Part shown: positions 46,401-57,560 of the stretch, in pieces | Numbering within the stretch: the first letter of the stretch is position 1 | Layout of the letters: each line of letters begins with the position of its first letter | NCBI RefSeq assembly: GCF_041381155.1 | Contig: NC_091138.1 | Coordinates: 37,317,604 to 37,381,603, forward strand | From: Argopecten irradians | Lineage: Eukaryota; Mollusca; Bivalvia; Pectinida; Pectinidae | DNA: 64,000 bases | Direction of reading: 5' to 3' | Translations under genes and position numbers: made by a program | Notes under the pieces: generated by a model | What the model was told of the DNA's origin: nothing | Database searches by the model: none | The model's input: only the letters and a program-made list of their open reading frames with translations

Positions 46401-49400
46401 CAAAAAATAGAAATACTGTACATTATTTAAAAGGAATTTATATGGAAAACGCTTTCCGCGTAGATATTACAAAAAAAATAAGAAGGTAATAAAAAATATT
46501 TTAATATAATTTTTAATATTCAACTCACCACAGGCAAAGCTTTCATATTTATTTTGCAGTCATCATCGAGTTGCTTTGTGCCGTAATAGTCAACCACGGC
46601 TAGACTAATAGCGGATATGACCCCTATCACACAAGCTAGTGTTCCTGTAAAACAGTGCATACATCTTGACCATTATAGAAGCTATCGTACTAAAAGATGT
46701 CTTATGGAATAGGACAATAGTTAGTTTAGAGCATTATTTTTACAAAACTTCTAACGTGAAATTTTGTCATATCCATACAATTGAAAAACGGGGATAAAGA
46801 AAAACATATATAGCTATTCTGTATTCTACAGTAATAAATACTTATCTCAATACCAAAGTCAACTAATTACATAGAGTGGCGTATTATTACATGGAGATAA
46901 TCTTTTGAGTTAAATGTGTGTATTATTATTGAGACTTGTAAAATTGTTATGGATTATAGACATTAGTCAATCAAAATTGAATTGGTTTTATGTATGTATA
47001 TTACTTACTGGTCTGAATCACTACACGTCTAATAAGATAACTTACCCGTCCAAAATGCCCATCTTATTCCATAAGTTTTCGCTATGTTTGCGGTTACGAG
47101 ATAATTTGAGACGTTCCCCACTCGTAATGCAAATATCACAAATCCATATACAAATGAGATTCTGTCTTTGAACCAAAAGGCAACAACACGATCCTGAACA
47201 ACTGAAAATATAATAAATTAAACCTGAGATAAGATAAAGCATCATTAAAAAGGACTCCAGTTTATGCATCCAAAATACCATTGTCTGATAAATCATGAAC
47301 CGTCCTCGATTTCCAGGGGTTACGGTCACCTACACCACTGGAATACCACAGGAAACGTAGGTACTCTGCGTGCGATATCGGATGAACAGCTAAGTTGGTT
47401 CTTTCATGAATATCAACAGAATCGAACTGTGGTACAAAGTATGGCTTTGATGTTAAACGTCGCACTTTGCAAATCTTCAAAGGAATTATATGTAGGCCTG
47501 TGATTGGACAATTTTGTTTTTCTCATGAACTACCTTCAGTTTTTTTCTATATGTTCCAGGGGTAAATAGATCGTAAATGATCGTAACCCCTTGAAATCGA
47601 GGATGGTCACAAATACGCACGACTCTGTTCAGGTACAAAAGTCATTGGAAATAATTCTGGTATTACAATGTACCACTTTTTCAGAGAAGGAGAAAAAAAT
47701 AGATTTTTCATAATTATTACACTTTTTGAACGTAAAATATCTGCAGTATTTGTGTGGTTTATATGGAACCATTAATTAACGTTTTGTGTTACATTTCTAC
47801 CAATGATGCATTTTAAACCTCCAAAATACATATAGAAAAGTATGGCATATAGAAATGTTCATGACCAGTAACGGTAGCCCCTGGACTAACGAGGATGACA
47901 GGTGCCTAGTTAACCTACTTAGTGACGATCCGCTTCCTGCACCGATTAACAAACGGCCACATATCATCAAAGGGAACATGGCGGTCGATCCTCTAATTCC
48001 CTCCATGGAAGAAACAGCAAACAACACTGAACCAATAGTTGCCATCGATGTCACGATAATCGCAGATACTGAGAAAAAATATCAACCATTCGTTTCAATA
48101 TCAAATCTGAAATTTAATTTTTGTTATTTTTATTGTATATTTAGGTATTGTAATTCTATCTCCAGTTTATTTTGCGTATATAATCTTGAAAGATACGACT
48201 TTTTTTAGTCAAATGAAATGTGTGAAAATCTGTACAAGTGTACAAGGTACATAAGGCACATGGAAACACCAAATTGTACAAACAAAAATTTAACCACACC
48301 CCATTTTGGCACAAAACGCCAAATTTTTCTGACGCCAAAGTATACTAATTTACGCTAGCGTTAATCCTGACTGATTCCGTATGAAAAAAAAACAACAAAA
48401 CATACAACTTCTATTTTTTTCTATGACTGCGATATAGATATTATTTTATATGCAGCATTTCGCTATCATATTGCACTTTGTTATATGCCTATTTTCATTA
48501 TCAGTTCAAAAAAGTTTTTTTCATATTCTACGGTTAAAGTATACTAATTGTTATCAAGAGCATGGTATCTGTTGTTATATCAACTGATCGCTCGCTCACA
48601 TGGGATTGGTCGATCGCGTGTAATTACAGTGCACCTTGTCTAAAATTCATGTCACCCGCGGGACCGGCATTTTTGACCAGTAAATGTTGGTTTAGGTTTA
48701 TAAAGGTTTTAACACTACAAATAATTACAATAAATCAAGACGGAAAATGCCATACCAGAATATACAGGGTCGATTTTGACAAGCTATATACTATATATTT
48801 TGTAAACCTCATGATCAGTTATATACAGTATATACAATAATTTAATTACCGCTGATTTTTACCTCTATTCCCGATCCTGTCAATCATGTATCCTCCCGGT
48901 AAGGCAAACAGTGCATTCCTGTTTACAACAGAAAGTTCACTCAGCAATCATCATTTATCTTATAAGACAAAATTAATATCAAGTCAAGGTTGGCACTGAA
49001 TAACATTTCGCAGGGAGACACCATCGAAATATCCCATTGGTGCTCTAACTCGCATGGATAATTGGTTATGCATTGTCAGTTTCTAAGATTAATAAGTCAT
49101 AAATGTTATACCTCATTCTACTTTTTTCAATTTTTATCTAAATTCACGGAAATCATTTTGACATCGAAAATAGTTACTTTCTCCAGCAAATATCCCGTAA
49201 AATAAAAAAAAACCTCCAGTGCACATTTATGTATAAAGTATAATTTTTGTCAGAAAATTATTTAAGATGCAAATTGTTGTTTCGGTTATGTTGATGGGAT
49301 ATGTTCTATAGTTACATTATACGTACATCCAAGAATAAGCTGTGTACAACTGGTTATATCGGTAGGGGCCTAGCCCCATACACCCATCACAACAGGTCGC

Positions 49401-50772
49401 ATTGCTAGAAATATTCATACAAGGCCCAGTCTGGAGTTAAAAAGAAAACCAATTTTACAAATAATTAATATATACTTTTTAATACAAGATTACAAGAACT
49501 TAAAGTATTTATGTGAAACTTGGTTGATACGAACTCGGGTAATTCGACAACCCGGCTTAATACGAAGTACTTTGACGGTCCCGGCCGAATTTCCTCTTTA
49601 TATTTGTTAATAACTCGGATAATTCGAATTCGGAAAATTCGAAGAACTCGGATAACACGAAGTAAATTTTGGGTCGGAATGATAAAAATCATACATAAAA
49701 CGTTCGTATAACTCGAAATGAGATTTTTTGAACAACGAGATCGCCGAAAATGCCGATTTCTTTTTCATAAATCTGCCGTAGACCGGCTTTTCAAAATATA
49801 TATCTAGATTTTCTTGTTATAATTTTGCAACTACAATCGGTGATTTTGACATCTCTCTTTTTCGCATCGTTTTACGACATGAAACTAGTCTATATATACC
49901 AAAAGAGTAAAGAGATAGTCAGTGGACATAAGAACTCGCTTAATTCGAACACTCGGATAACTCGAAGTTTTATCTCGGTCCCTTCGAGTTCGTATTAACC
50001 GAGTTCCACTGTATCTATTATAGCATACTCATGATAAATTCTATTAATGTAAGCATTATAAATATATAGATAAGGCCATAATGATGACATCTAAAGACGA
50101 TGACGACGACGAGGATGATAATGACAATGATGAGAAGAGGATGTACTCACGTCCTGGCCCTGTATATCCGCCTGAACGGCACTAATGATATCAATGTTGA
50201 AATAACATCCAAACGTCATAGAGCAGTCGAACACGAGGATCAGATAACGCCATTTCCCTGTAGAATAAAGAACACAGTGATCAGATAACGTCATTTCCCT
50301 GTAGTATTTAACAATAGGATAAGATAACGTCATTTCCCTATAGAACACAAAAACGTGCATAAAATGTAAATTACACAATTCGTTTTGTATACAATAGATA
50401 TTATTAACAGAATAAAAATTATCGACCATGTGCTCCGGAAGACAAATGCTTCTCTGCTACCGTCTTGCAAATATTGATTAAACGTAATAAAGCTACAACC
50501 TCAAATAAAAACTGAGTGTTGACATCGGAACTACACAAACCCACATATATGACCTCATTGTGGAAAGACAATCGGAATATTTTCAAAATATATTATTATT
50601 TTATAATGTTGACCAAAAAGCTTTCCCTCTGTCTTCGTTAACCAGGACAAAACATGGACTCAAGATAATGGTTATATGGCCTTGAGGTCATCACAAGGAA
50701 CATATTAGTACCAGTAACATTTCGTTACTTTTAGTGTAAAAATGTCAACTACTTACAATCTTCGACTTTCAT
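43434..50772 (-). CDS. MFSD1: MFSD1-like major facilitator transporter, paralogue 2
   Basis: Thirteen coding exons on the minus strand: 50772-50757, 50257-50151, 49430-49327, 48918-48863, 48068-47919, 47201-47046, 46644-46529, 46203-46103, 45791-45683, 45130-44990, 44670-44531, 44245-44131, 43589-43434; 488 aa. The start MKVEDWKWRYLILVF is fixed by an in-frame TGA upstream in the same exon (exon begins 50813). Motif A is GGYMIDRIGNR (84-94). The luminal loop has N47 and N51 sequons and Cys 54, 55, 58. KYIQDRYGYSKTTSSYF is shared exactly with paralogue 1 apart from the next residue. VCLWPCIMIVV and GTAIGIATFVQGLGIGLTNL match the MFSD1 carboxy half. The tail has EKSSLM at 459-464, aligned with ERTSLI of paralogue 1. 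A lysosomal or endosomal solute carrier is inferred. Twelve of 13 coding exon lengths equal those of paralogue 1. Confidence 0.9.
43712..43880. repeat. Degraded relative of the 7958-8128 element, intronic
   Basis: ATTCGCGGGGATTTAATTTC, GATTCGCGGATTCACC and ACATCGCGAA resemble the TCGCG-rich element at 7958-8128. Intron of paralogue 2. Confidence 0.35.
44025..44111. repeat. Short MITE (ACTCATTCACCCCTG termini)
   Basis: AACTCATTCACCCCTG at the left and CAGGGGTGAATGAGT at the right are exact inverted termini around an AT-rich centre of about 55 bp. Another CAGGGGTGAA lies just upstream at 43963. Intron of paralogue 2. Confidence 0.65.
45226..45562 (-). mobile_element. Family B MITE, TTAA-flanked (copy 3, reversed)
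   Basis: Begins AGATGCTCCACCGCTGACA and ends GGCGGTGGCGCATTT, with TTAA at 45222-45225 and 45563-45566. The body is the reverse complement of copies 1, 2 and 4 (for example GCGCATGCACCAAAG against CTTTGGTGCATGCGC). Intron of paralogue 2. Confidence 0.8.
47312..47607. repeat. Family C relative (copy 6), intronic
   Basis: Termini GTCCTCGATTTCCAGGGGTT and AACCCCTTGAAATCGAGGAT are inverted repeats. The interior differs from other copies (it includes GTGATTGGACAATTTTG and CTACCTTCAGTTTTTTTCTA), so this is a subfamily. Intron of paralogue 2. Confidence 0.6.
49510..50013. mobile_element. pogo/Tigger-like MITE, intronic
   Basis: The right end, read in reverse complement, starts CAGTGGAACTCGGTTAATAC then GAACTCGAAGGGACC. 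The left end reads TGAAACTTGGTTGATACGAA then CTCGGGTAATTCG, a diverged match. TA follows the right end at 50012-50013. The termini and TA site fit pogo-type Tc1/mariner elements. Many CTCGGATAATTCGAA words occur inside. No transposase. Intron 2 of paralogue 2. Confidence 0.65.
50085..50140 (+). repeat. GAT/GAC trinucleotide microsatellite
   Basis: Imperfect (GAY)n run ATGACGACGACGAGGATGAT and following, ending about 10 bases from the donor of exon 2 of paralogue 2. Confidence 0.7.
50237..50343 (-). repeat. Threefold tandem copy of a 3' splice site and exon start
   Basis: GATCAGATAACG then CATTTCCCTGTAG appears at 50237-50263 (real acceptor and start of exon 2 of paralogue 2), 50281-50304 and 50321-50343, spaced about 40 bp. 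The two upstream copies keep the AG acceptor but have TGA where the real exon has TGG, so use of either would stop translation after one codon. Confidence 0.8.
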
Positions 50773-50813
50773 TTCGATTTGTGAGTACTTCACCACGCAG
50801 AAAAGACATCATC
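50757..50813 (-). other. Start-codon exon of paralogue 2, with upstream 5' exon at 52238
   Basis: The exon begins after TTCTACAG and contains TGA in frame before the ATG at 50772. A further donor (AGTAATG/GTAAGT) at 52238/52237 suggests a 5' non-coding exon of about 50-60 bp. It holds a short upstream frame (MYTGFSWIAPTVM) that would run out of frame with the protein. Confidence 0.45.
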
Positions 50814-52799
50814 CTGTAGAAATTATATAGTAACGTGTATAATGAACCAAGTTCGAAAAGTATTAGGATCACATATGGATGTATATCGTTATGTTGAAAA
50901 ATTATGTATTTCACGGTTCAAATTTTCATTTGCATATGTTTCCTTTTTTCCACCATGTCATCGATTTGTCTTCAATATGATATTTTCACTAACGTGGAAA
51001 ACTAACAAAGATAACTAAGGTATTAGCCCTGTTTGGATATTTTGTATGATTTCTTAGGTGTACTTGAAGTTAACCTGCTATAGACACTGGTAAGCATAAC
51101 GGTATGACGGCGTGCTATCTTATGACAGAAATAAGTTCTGAACCCAGTGGACTTCTTTTCTGCAGAGTATATTTTTCGCATATTTTGTCACAATTTACAA
51201 GCTACATAACAATTTACGAGTCTACAGCAAAATCTAACACTTTTTGTTAACTTATTTGTGTTCATGTACACCTAAGATGTGATATATAGACATAGACATG
51301 CAGAATACACAGACTAATACCTAAAGATGATTCTTATAATTGTGACGAAATTAGTTGAACTACATTTAACACCAAAAGAGCCGATAATAATACAATATAT
51401 AAAGAACTGACTAGATAAACATAGACCGCTGACGAGACAGAATGCAAGTAGATACGAAGAAAGAATAAACGGAATTAGCACTGAAACGTTAGAAAATATG
51501 CATGCATTCATATAAAATAAATGAACATTAATGAGGTATGTAAAGACATTGAAGAATTGGTATTAGATTAATGTGTCTTGAATGTCATTTTTAGCAGATT
51601 ATTTTATAGGCATTATTAGGCAACTTTATGTTTGCATTTCCTGGCATTACATTTATTTTATTAAATATGAAACGAGAATAAAAAGCCAAATTGGCTAGTC
51701 GGTAAGGCAAAGTTTCTCTCAATAAAAAAAGTCTTTAAATTATGTTTTTAAAAGGCGAAAAACATGAAAACAAACTTAACGTAATTATACATAAGGTATA
51801 CATGAATCTTCAATTGATGGAGAAACGTACAGTGCCGATTGCTATTGTCAACACTGGCTAAATTACGTGTATATATTTGGAAAATGAATTGCCAAATTAT
51901 CGTATTTTTAATTTGATTTTGAAGTGATTCATTCATAAAATCAGTAAATTCGTATCTAGAATATAACTTTTAAATTCGTATCAATTTCTTTTATATTTAC
52001 TATATCAGAATTTCAATTGTGGCATGCTAATGGAGTTCTCTATGTTATGAGTTTTAAAACGAAAACAAAAAAGTATATGTTCAATCAGCATCATTAACAT
52101 GGCATAACACACATGAATATTATAATGTTCTCAACATCGAAAGAAAATATCATACGTTTATCAGAAAGTAAGTTTACAAAATTCCTCATTCACATTTAAA
52201 TAATTTAGACACTAAGTTTAAATCATCATAGACTTACCATTACTGTTGGAGCTATCCAGCTAAAACCTGTGTACATCTTCACAGAAAGTGACATTTGTTT
52301 ACATTGAATAACAGGACATTTAGACCGTTATGTTATCAGACTGACGATATAGACAATAGTTGCGTGTAGATCACATGTTAGATAAAGATTCGTCTAGTGA
52401 TCGACATTTACTCCCGAAAATGTGTCCTTCCGCCATATCGGGTCCAGACATGGACTGTCGTTATCTATGTAAATAGGGGTGTCTTACATGTAGTAATATA
52501 TGTTTATTAAAATTGTATACTGACCGGGTTGTTTAAAAAATTGTCGTTAAATTATTGCTACTCACATACATAAAATAAACTTATATGGATCCCTTATTAC
52601 AATAAATAAAAATAAGAAGAAAAATAAAGCTTTTAATAATGATGTAAGTATACACCTAATATTTCAGTGCTTTTTTGTGTTTTTAGGTATTTTTTTATAT
52701 TTTCTTTCGCGTTTTTGTATAAACTTTTGCATCTATTATATTTTCTAGATATAAAGTGTAAATAGGGTAATGTGAATACAGTAATTTTCATTACACTGA

Positions 52800-54160
52800 T
52801 TTCAAAATGCGCGAAAATTTGAGTACGTCAAAATCAGTAAGATTAATTACAGTAAGGTTACAATTTCATGCCATAGAAAAAAAACTGCATCATCGATAAT
52901 GAGAAAGGATCATGCAAACGATGAGTTGATGGCTACATACAATATCATCAATGTTGAATACAACTGATATTCTATTTCTTGATCTTCACCTCAATAAAGC
53001 GAACTTTTAAGAGGCCAATTAGGGGGTCATTGCTAGGTAGTGTCTGTATATACATATGTTTTTTCTTTTGCATTTTCTCGCTTAATTACGTCAGTTGATG
53101 AAGTGACATAAATCACAAATAACACATAGCGTGAACAGTATAAAATCTACTGTAATATTATATAAAACCTGAGTATAAAAATGCCTTATTGTTTTTATTG
53201 GTATCATCCGTAAGCGTAGCCCCTCTATCAGTTGATGTTATATTTGTATACTTGATAAAGTAAATCGGTGACACGAACTTCAACTGCATAGACACACACA
53301 AATGTAGCTATTACACGTGTATTTAGATAGTTACATTTTTTGCACCGATGGCCAAATGTAATCAAATTAGCAAACGTTGCATAGTGGCTGGTTCGCTTTG
53401 GAGTCATTTCAAATTATTGTGTGTATGATTTGATAGTTGATATCGTATATATGTAGAAAGTTATGTGCGATTTAGCCTTGAAATCGTAGAATATTATTAT
53501 ACATTTAAATTTACATACACCGAAACCCGATGTATGTAGAATTATTGTAGGATATTGTCCCGGGGTATTACAAGTATATATAGATGTACCATACTCGATA
53601 TTAGTTATAATGGTATAAACTCTGCGTCTGACTGTGATATGTTTGTTTATCCATTTGCACCTATTAAAACCGATAAAGACAATCTTACTTCTGTATCTCT
53701 TTTACCTTGTACTTAACTGTGATATTATATATTTATGTGAATCTTAGGTGGTCAACATAGCTAGCTATATACAAATTATGCCAACAACAGGGTCAGTATA
53801 TTGTGATAATATGTAAAGTAACGTGTATAAATTTTACTCAACGGTTTACTAATTTTAGTGTCTCATAAGCCGAATACATCGATGGCTGATTTGTACCATT
53901 TCGTCACCCACCAGAATGACGAAAATTATCAAACCATAATTTTTGTCTTTCACCCCGAAAAACTTCGCGTTATTGAGGTGAAGATCAAGAAAAAGAATAT
54001 CAGATGTATTTAACATTGATGGTATTGTATGTAAACATCCACTCATTGCTTGCTTGAACCTTTCTCATTATCGATGATTAAGTACTTTTAAGTTATGGCG
54101 TGAAACTGCAGGCTTACTGAAACCTTACTGATTTTGAGGTATTTAAGTTTGTCTGATTGT
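52800..54160. mobile_element. Family E element with about 200-bp inverted arms
   Basis: Sequence 52800-53010 is the diverged reverse complement of 53958-54160. Shared words are TATTGAGGTGAAGATCAAGA, AACATTGATG.TATTGTATGT, CCTTTCTCATTATCGATGAT and CTTACTGATTTTGA. The spacer is about 950 bp with no recognised gene. Probably an old non-autonomous transposon upstream of paralogue 2. Confidence 0.6.
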
Positions 54161-55145
54161 GTATTTTTTTTTAAATATTAATTTTGTGTATAAACGTGGC
54201 TCTCTTGCTGTCGGACACCTTCACTGACTCCAAGTAAACGACCAATCAGAATGGGAGGGAAGGGCTTTCAACCAAAACCACAAACAAATCGTCACTTGTA
54301 TTTTGTTCACGGTTACTTTAAAGGAACGTGGCGATCAGCAGAACGATCGAAAGAAAGGCAGTGCGTTTATACATGACATTGTATACTATTTGCTGTGTGT
54401 CTTGGTTAGTCATACCTTTAAGTTCCATCTGTAAGTATCTGAGGTATCTCTGATTTGATATCTTCTAGTGTATGATTAAGCTTCGGGAATAAGGTCAACA
54501 AAGAGCACTACAGCTCCTGCATATTCGATTTAACTGGCATGCAACTTTAAACAATATTTTAAGATTACTAAGAGAATCTCATTTTCGTAGAGAACAGAAA
54601 GAAATGTTCTGTGAAGGCGATTTAACATATATTATAGCTGTGGTAGGGTATTTTTATTATCCTTTTAGCGTTTTTTTATGTTGAAATATCTCACGTGCTT
54701 TTCTGTTTAATTACATGCAGTCTTTATCATTATGTTGGTAAGAAGAAATATCAGCTTTCAGTCGTTTTTCAGTGAATTGTACTGGGAAATGATCACAGCA
54801 GGTAAGCTATCCATAACGCTCAAAGTGAGGAGGTGGGCTTTATCTTATGGAAAACACATACACCTCCATGTAATTTCGTTTTCACATTCTTTTGTATGTC
54901 AAACGTACATATACTTATATAACCTTAACTTATAGGCTTGGTAAGTTGATGTCTGCAAAAAGTATACTGAATATGAAATAATAATTTAATTTTGTAAGAT
55001 ATGAAATATACGTCTCATAGCATCAAGGGTCACATATGGTCTCTGTAGAATATTTCTGTTATTGAATTAAAACAGAAATCAGATTTTTCGAAACAAAATT
55101 GCAGACTTTAGTCAAAACTTAAGTTTTACGCCTTATGTAAGTTCT
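54161..55145. other. Intergenic, possible weak exon-like signals
   Basis: No supported gene. A plus-strand ATG at about 54374 opens MTLYTICCVSWLVIPLSSI and reaches a GTAAGT donor. Exon-like pieces with AG/GT borders follow at about 54720-54737 and 54762-54801. There is no family match, and the pieces are too short to annotate as a gene. Confidence 0.3.
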
Positions 55146-57560
55146 ATCTGGTAACATATACCACTGTTATGTATCTGGTAACCTATTCCACCGTTATGTA
55201 TCTGGTAACCTATTCCACCGTTATGTATCTGGTGACATATTCCACCGTTATGTATCTGGTAACATATTCCACTGTTACGTATCTGATAACATATTCCATC
55301 GTTATGTACGTATCTGGTAACATATTCCACCGTTATGTATCTGGTAACATATTCCACTGTTATGTATCTGGTAACATATTCCACTGTTATGTATCTGGTA
55401 ACATATTCCACCGTTATGTATCTGGTAACATATTCCACCGTTATGTATCTGATAACATATTCCGCCGTTATGTATCTGATAACATATTCCACCGTTATTT
55501 ATCTGATAACATATTCCACTGTTATGTATCTGGTAACATATTCCACCGTTATGTATCTGATAACATATTCCACCGTTATGTATCTGATAACATATTCCAC
55601 CGTTATGTATCTGATAACATATTCCACCGTTATGTATCTGGTAACATATTCCACCGTTATGTATCTGGTAACATATTCCACCGTTATGTATCTGGTAACA
55701 TATTCCACCGTTATGTATCTGGTAACATATTCCACCGTTATGTATCTGGTACATATTCCCTTTATGTGTTTCAGTATCTGTAATATCATATTCCACCTGG
55801 TTATGTATTGGTAACATATTCCACGTATGTATCTGGTAACATATTCCACCGTTATGTCTGGTATCTGGTAACATATTCCACTGTTATGTATCTGGTAACA
55901 TATTCCACCGTTATGTATCTGGTAACATATTCCACCGTTATGTATGTACTATCTGGTAACATATTCCACCGTTATGTATCTGGTAACATATTCCACCGTT
56001 ATGTATCTGGTAACATATTCCACCGTTATGTATTTGGTAACATATTCCACCGTTATGTATCTGGTAACATATTCCACCGTTATGTATCTGGTAACATATT
56101 CCACCGTTATGTATCTGGTAACATATTCCACCGTTATGAATCTGGTAACATATTCCACCGTTATGTATCTGGTAACATATTCCACTGTTATGTATTTGGT
56201 AACATATTCCACCGTTATGTATTTGGTAACATATTCCACCGTTATGTACGTATCTGGTAACATATTCCACTGCTATGTATTTGGAAGCATATTCCACCGT
56301 TATGTATTTGGTAACATATTCCACCGTTATGTATCTGGTAACATATTCCACTGTTATGTATTTGGTAACATATTCCATCGTTATGTATCTGGTAACATAT
56401 TCCACCGTTATGTATCTGGTAACATATTCCACCGTTATGTATCTGGTAACATATTCCACTGTTATGTATCTGGTAACATATTCCACCGTTATGTATCTGG
56501 TAACATATTCCACCGTTATGTATCTGTATCTGGTAACATATTCCACCGTTATGTATCTGGTAACATATTCCACCGTTATGTATCTGGTAACATATTCGTT
56601 ATGTATCTGGTAACATATTCCACCGTTATGTATCTGGTAACATATTCCACCGTTATGTATCTGGTAACATATTCCACCGTTATGTATCTGGTAACATATT
56701 CCACCGTTATGTATCTGGTAACATATTCCACCGTTATGTATCTGGTAACATATTCCACCGTTATGTATCTGGTAACATATTCCACCGTTATGTATCTGGT
56801 AACATATTCCACCGTTATGTATCTGGTAACATATTCCACCGTTATGTATCTGGTAACATATTCCACCGTTATGTATCTGGTAACATATTCCACCGTTATG
56901 TTGTACATATTCACTGTTATGTATTGGTAACATATTCACGTATTACGTATACAACATATTCCACGTTATGTATTGGTAACATATTCCACCGTTATGTATA
57001 TTGGTAACATATTCCCACGATTATGTCTTTCACGTATATCCGTTATTTTGGTAACATATTCCACCGTTTGTATCTGGTAACATATTCCACCGTTATGTAT
57101 CTGGTAACATATTCCACCGTTATGTATCTGGTAACATATTCCACCGTTATGTATCTGGTAACATATTCCACTGTTATGTATCTGGTAACATATTCCACCG
57201 TTATGTATTTGGTAACATATTCCACCGTTATGTACGTATCTGGTAACATATTCCACCGTTATGTATTTGGTAACATATTCCACCGTTATGTATTTGGTAA
57301 CATATTCCACCGTTATGTATCTGGTAACATATTCCACCGTTATGTATCTGGTAACATATTCCACCGTTATGTATCTGGTAACCTATTCCACCGTTATGTA
57401 TCTGGTATTCACTGGTAACATATTCCACCTGGTACTATTCCACCGTGTTTATGGTATCTGTAACTTAGATCGTAAATTCCACGTATGTATCGGTAACCTA
57501 TTCCACCGTTATGTATCTGGTAACCTATTCCACCGCTATGTATCTGGTAAACTTTTCCAA
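55146..57560. repeat. 27-bp minisatellite array, about 2.4 kb
   Basis: Tandem copies of GTTATGTATCTGGTAACA then TATTCCACC (27 bp), on the order of 85-90 units. Variants include C to T in CCACTG, GTATTTGG, GTATCTGATAAC, and an inserted GTAC (GTTATGTACGTATCTGG) that recurs near 55305, 56246 and 57232. The array is most uniform at 56600-56900 and ragged at 55740-55870, 56900-57060 and 57400-57500. Because 27 is a multiple of 3 and the unit lacks stops in several frames, long open frames (up to about 330 codons) appear on both strands. They are not genes. Confidence 0.97.

Noticed and set aside
47850-47920. Solo family C terminus inside an exon of the second transporter (CCCCTGGACTAACGAGGATG)
   Set aside because: The match lies just past the donor at 47919/47918 and is short; it may be a family C scrap in the intron but cannot be extended.
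55146-57560. CRISPR-like reading of the regular repeats
   Set aside because: Units are head to tail with no unique spacers, and the surrounding genes are eukaryotic.
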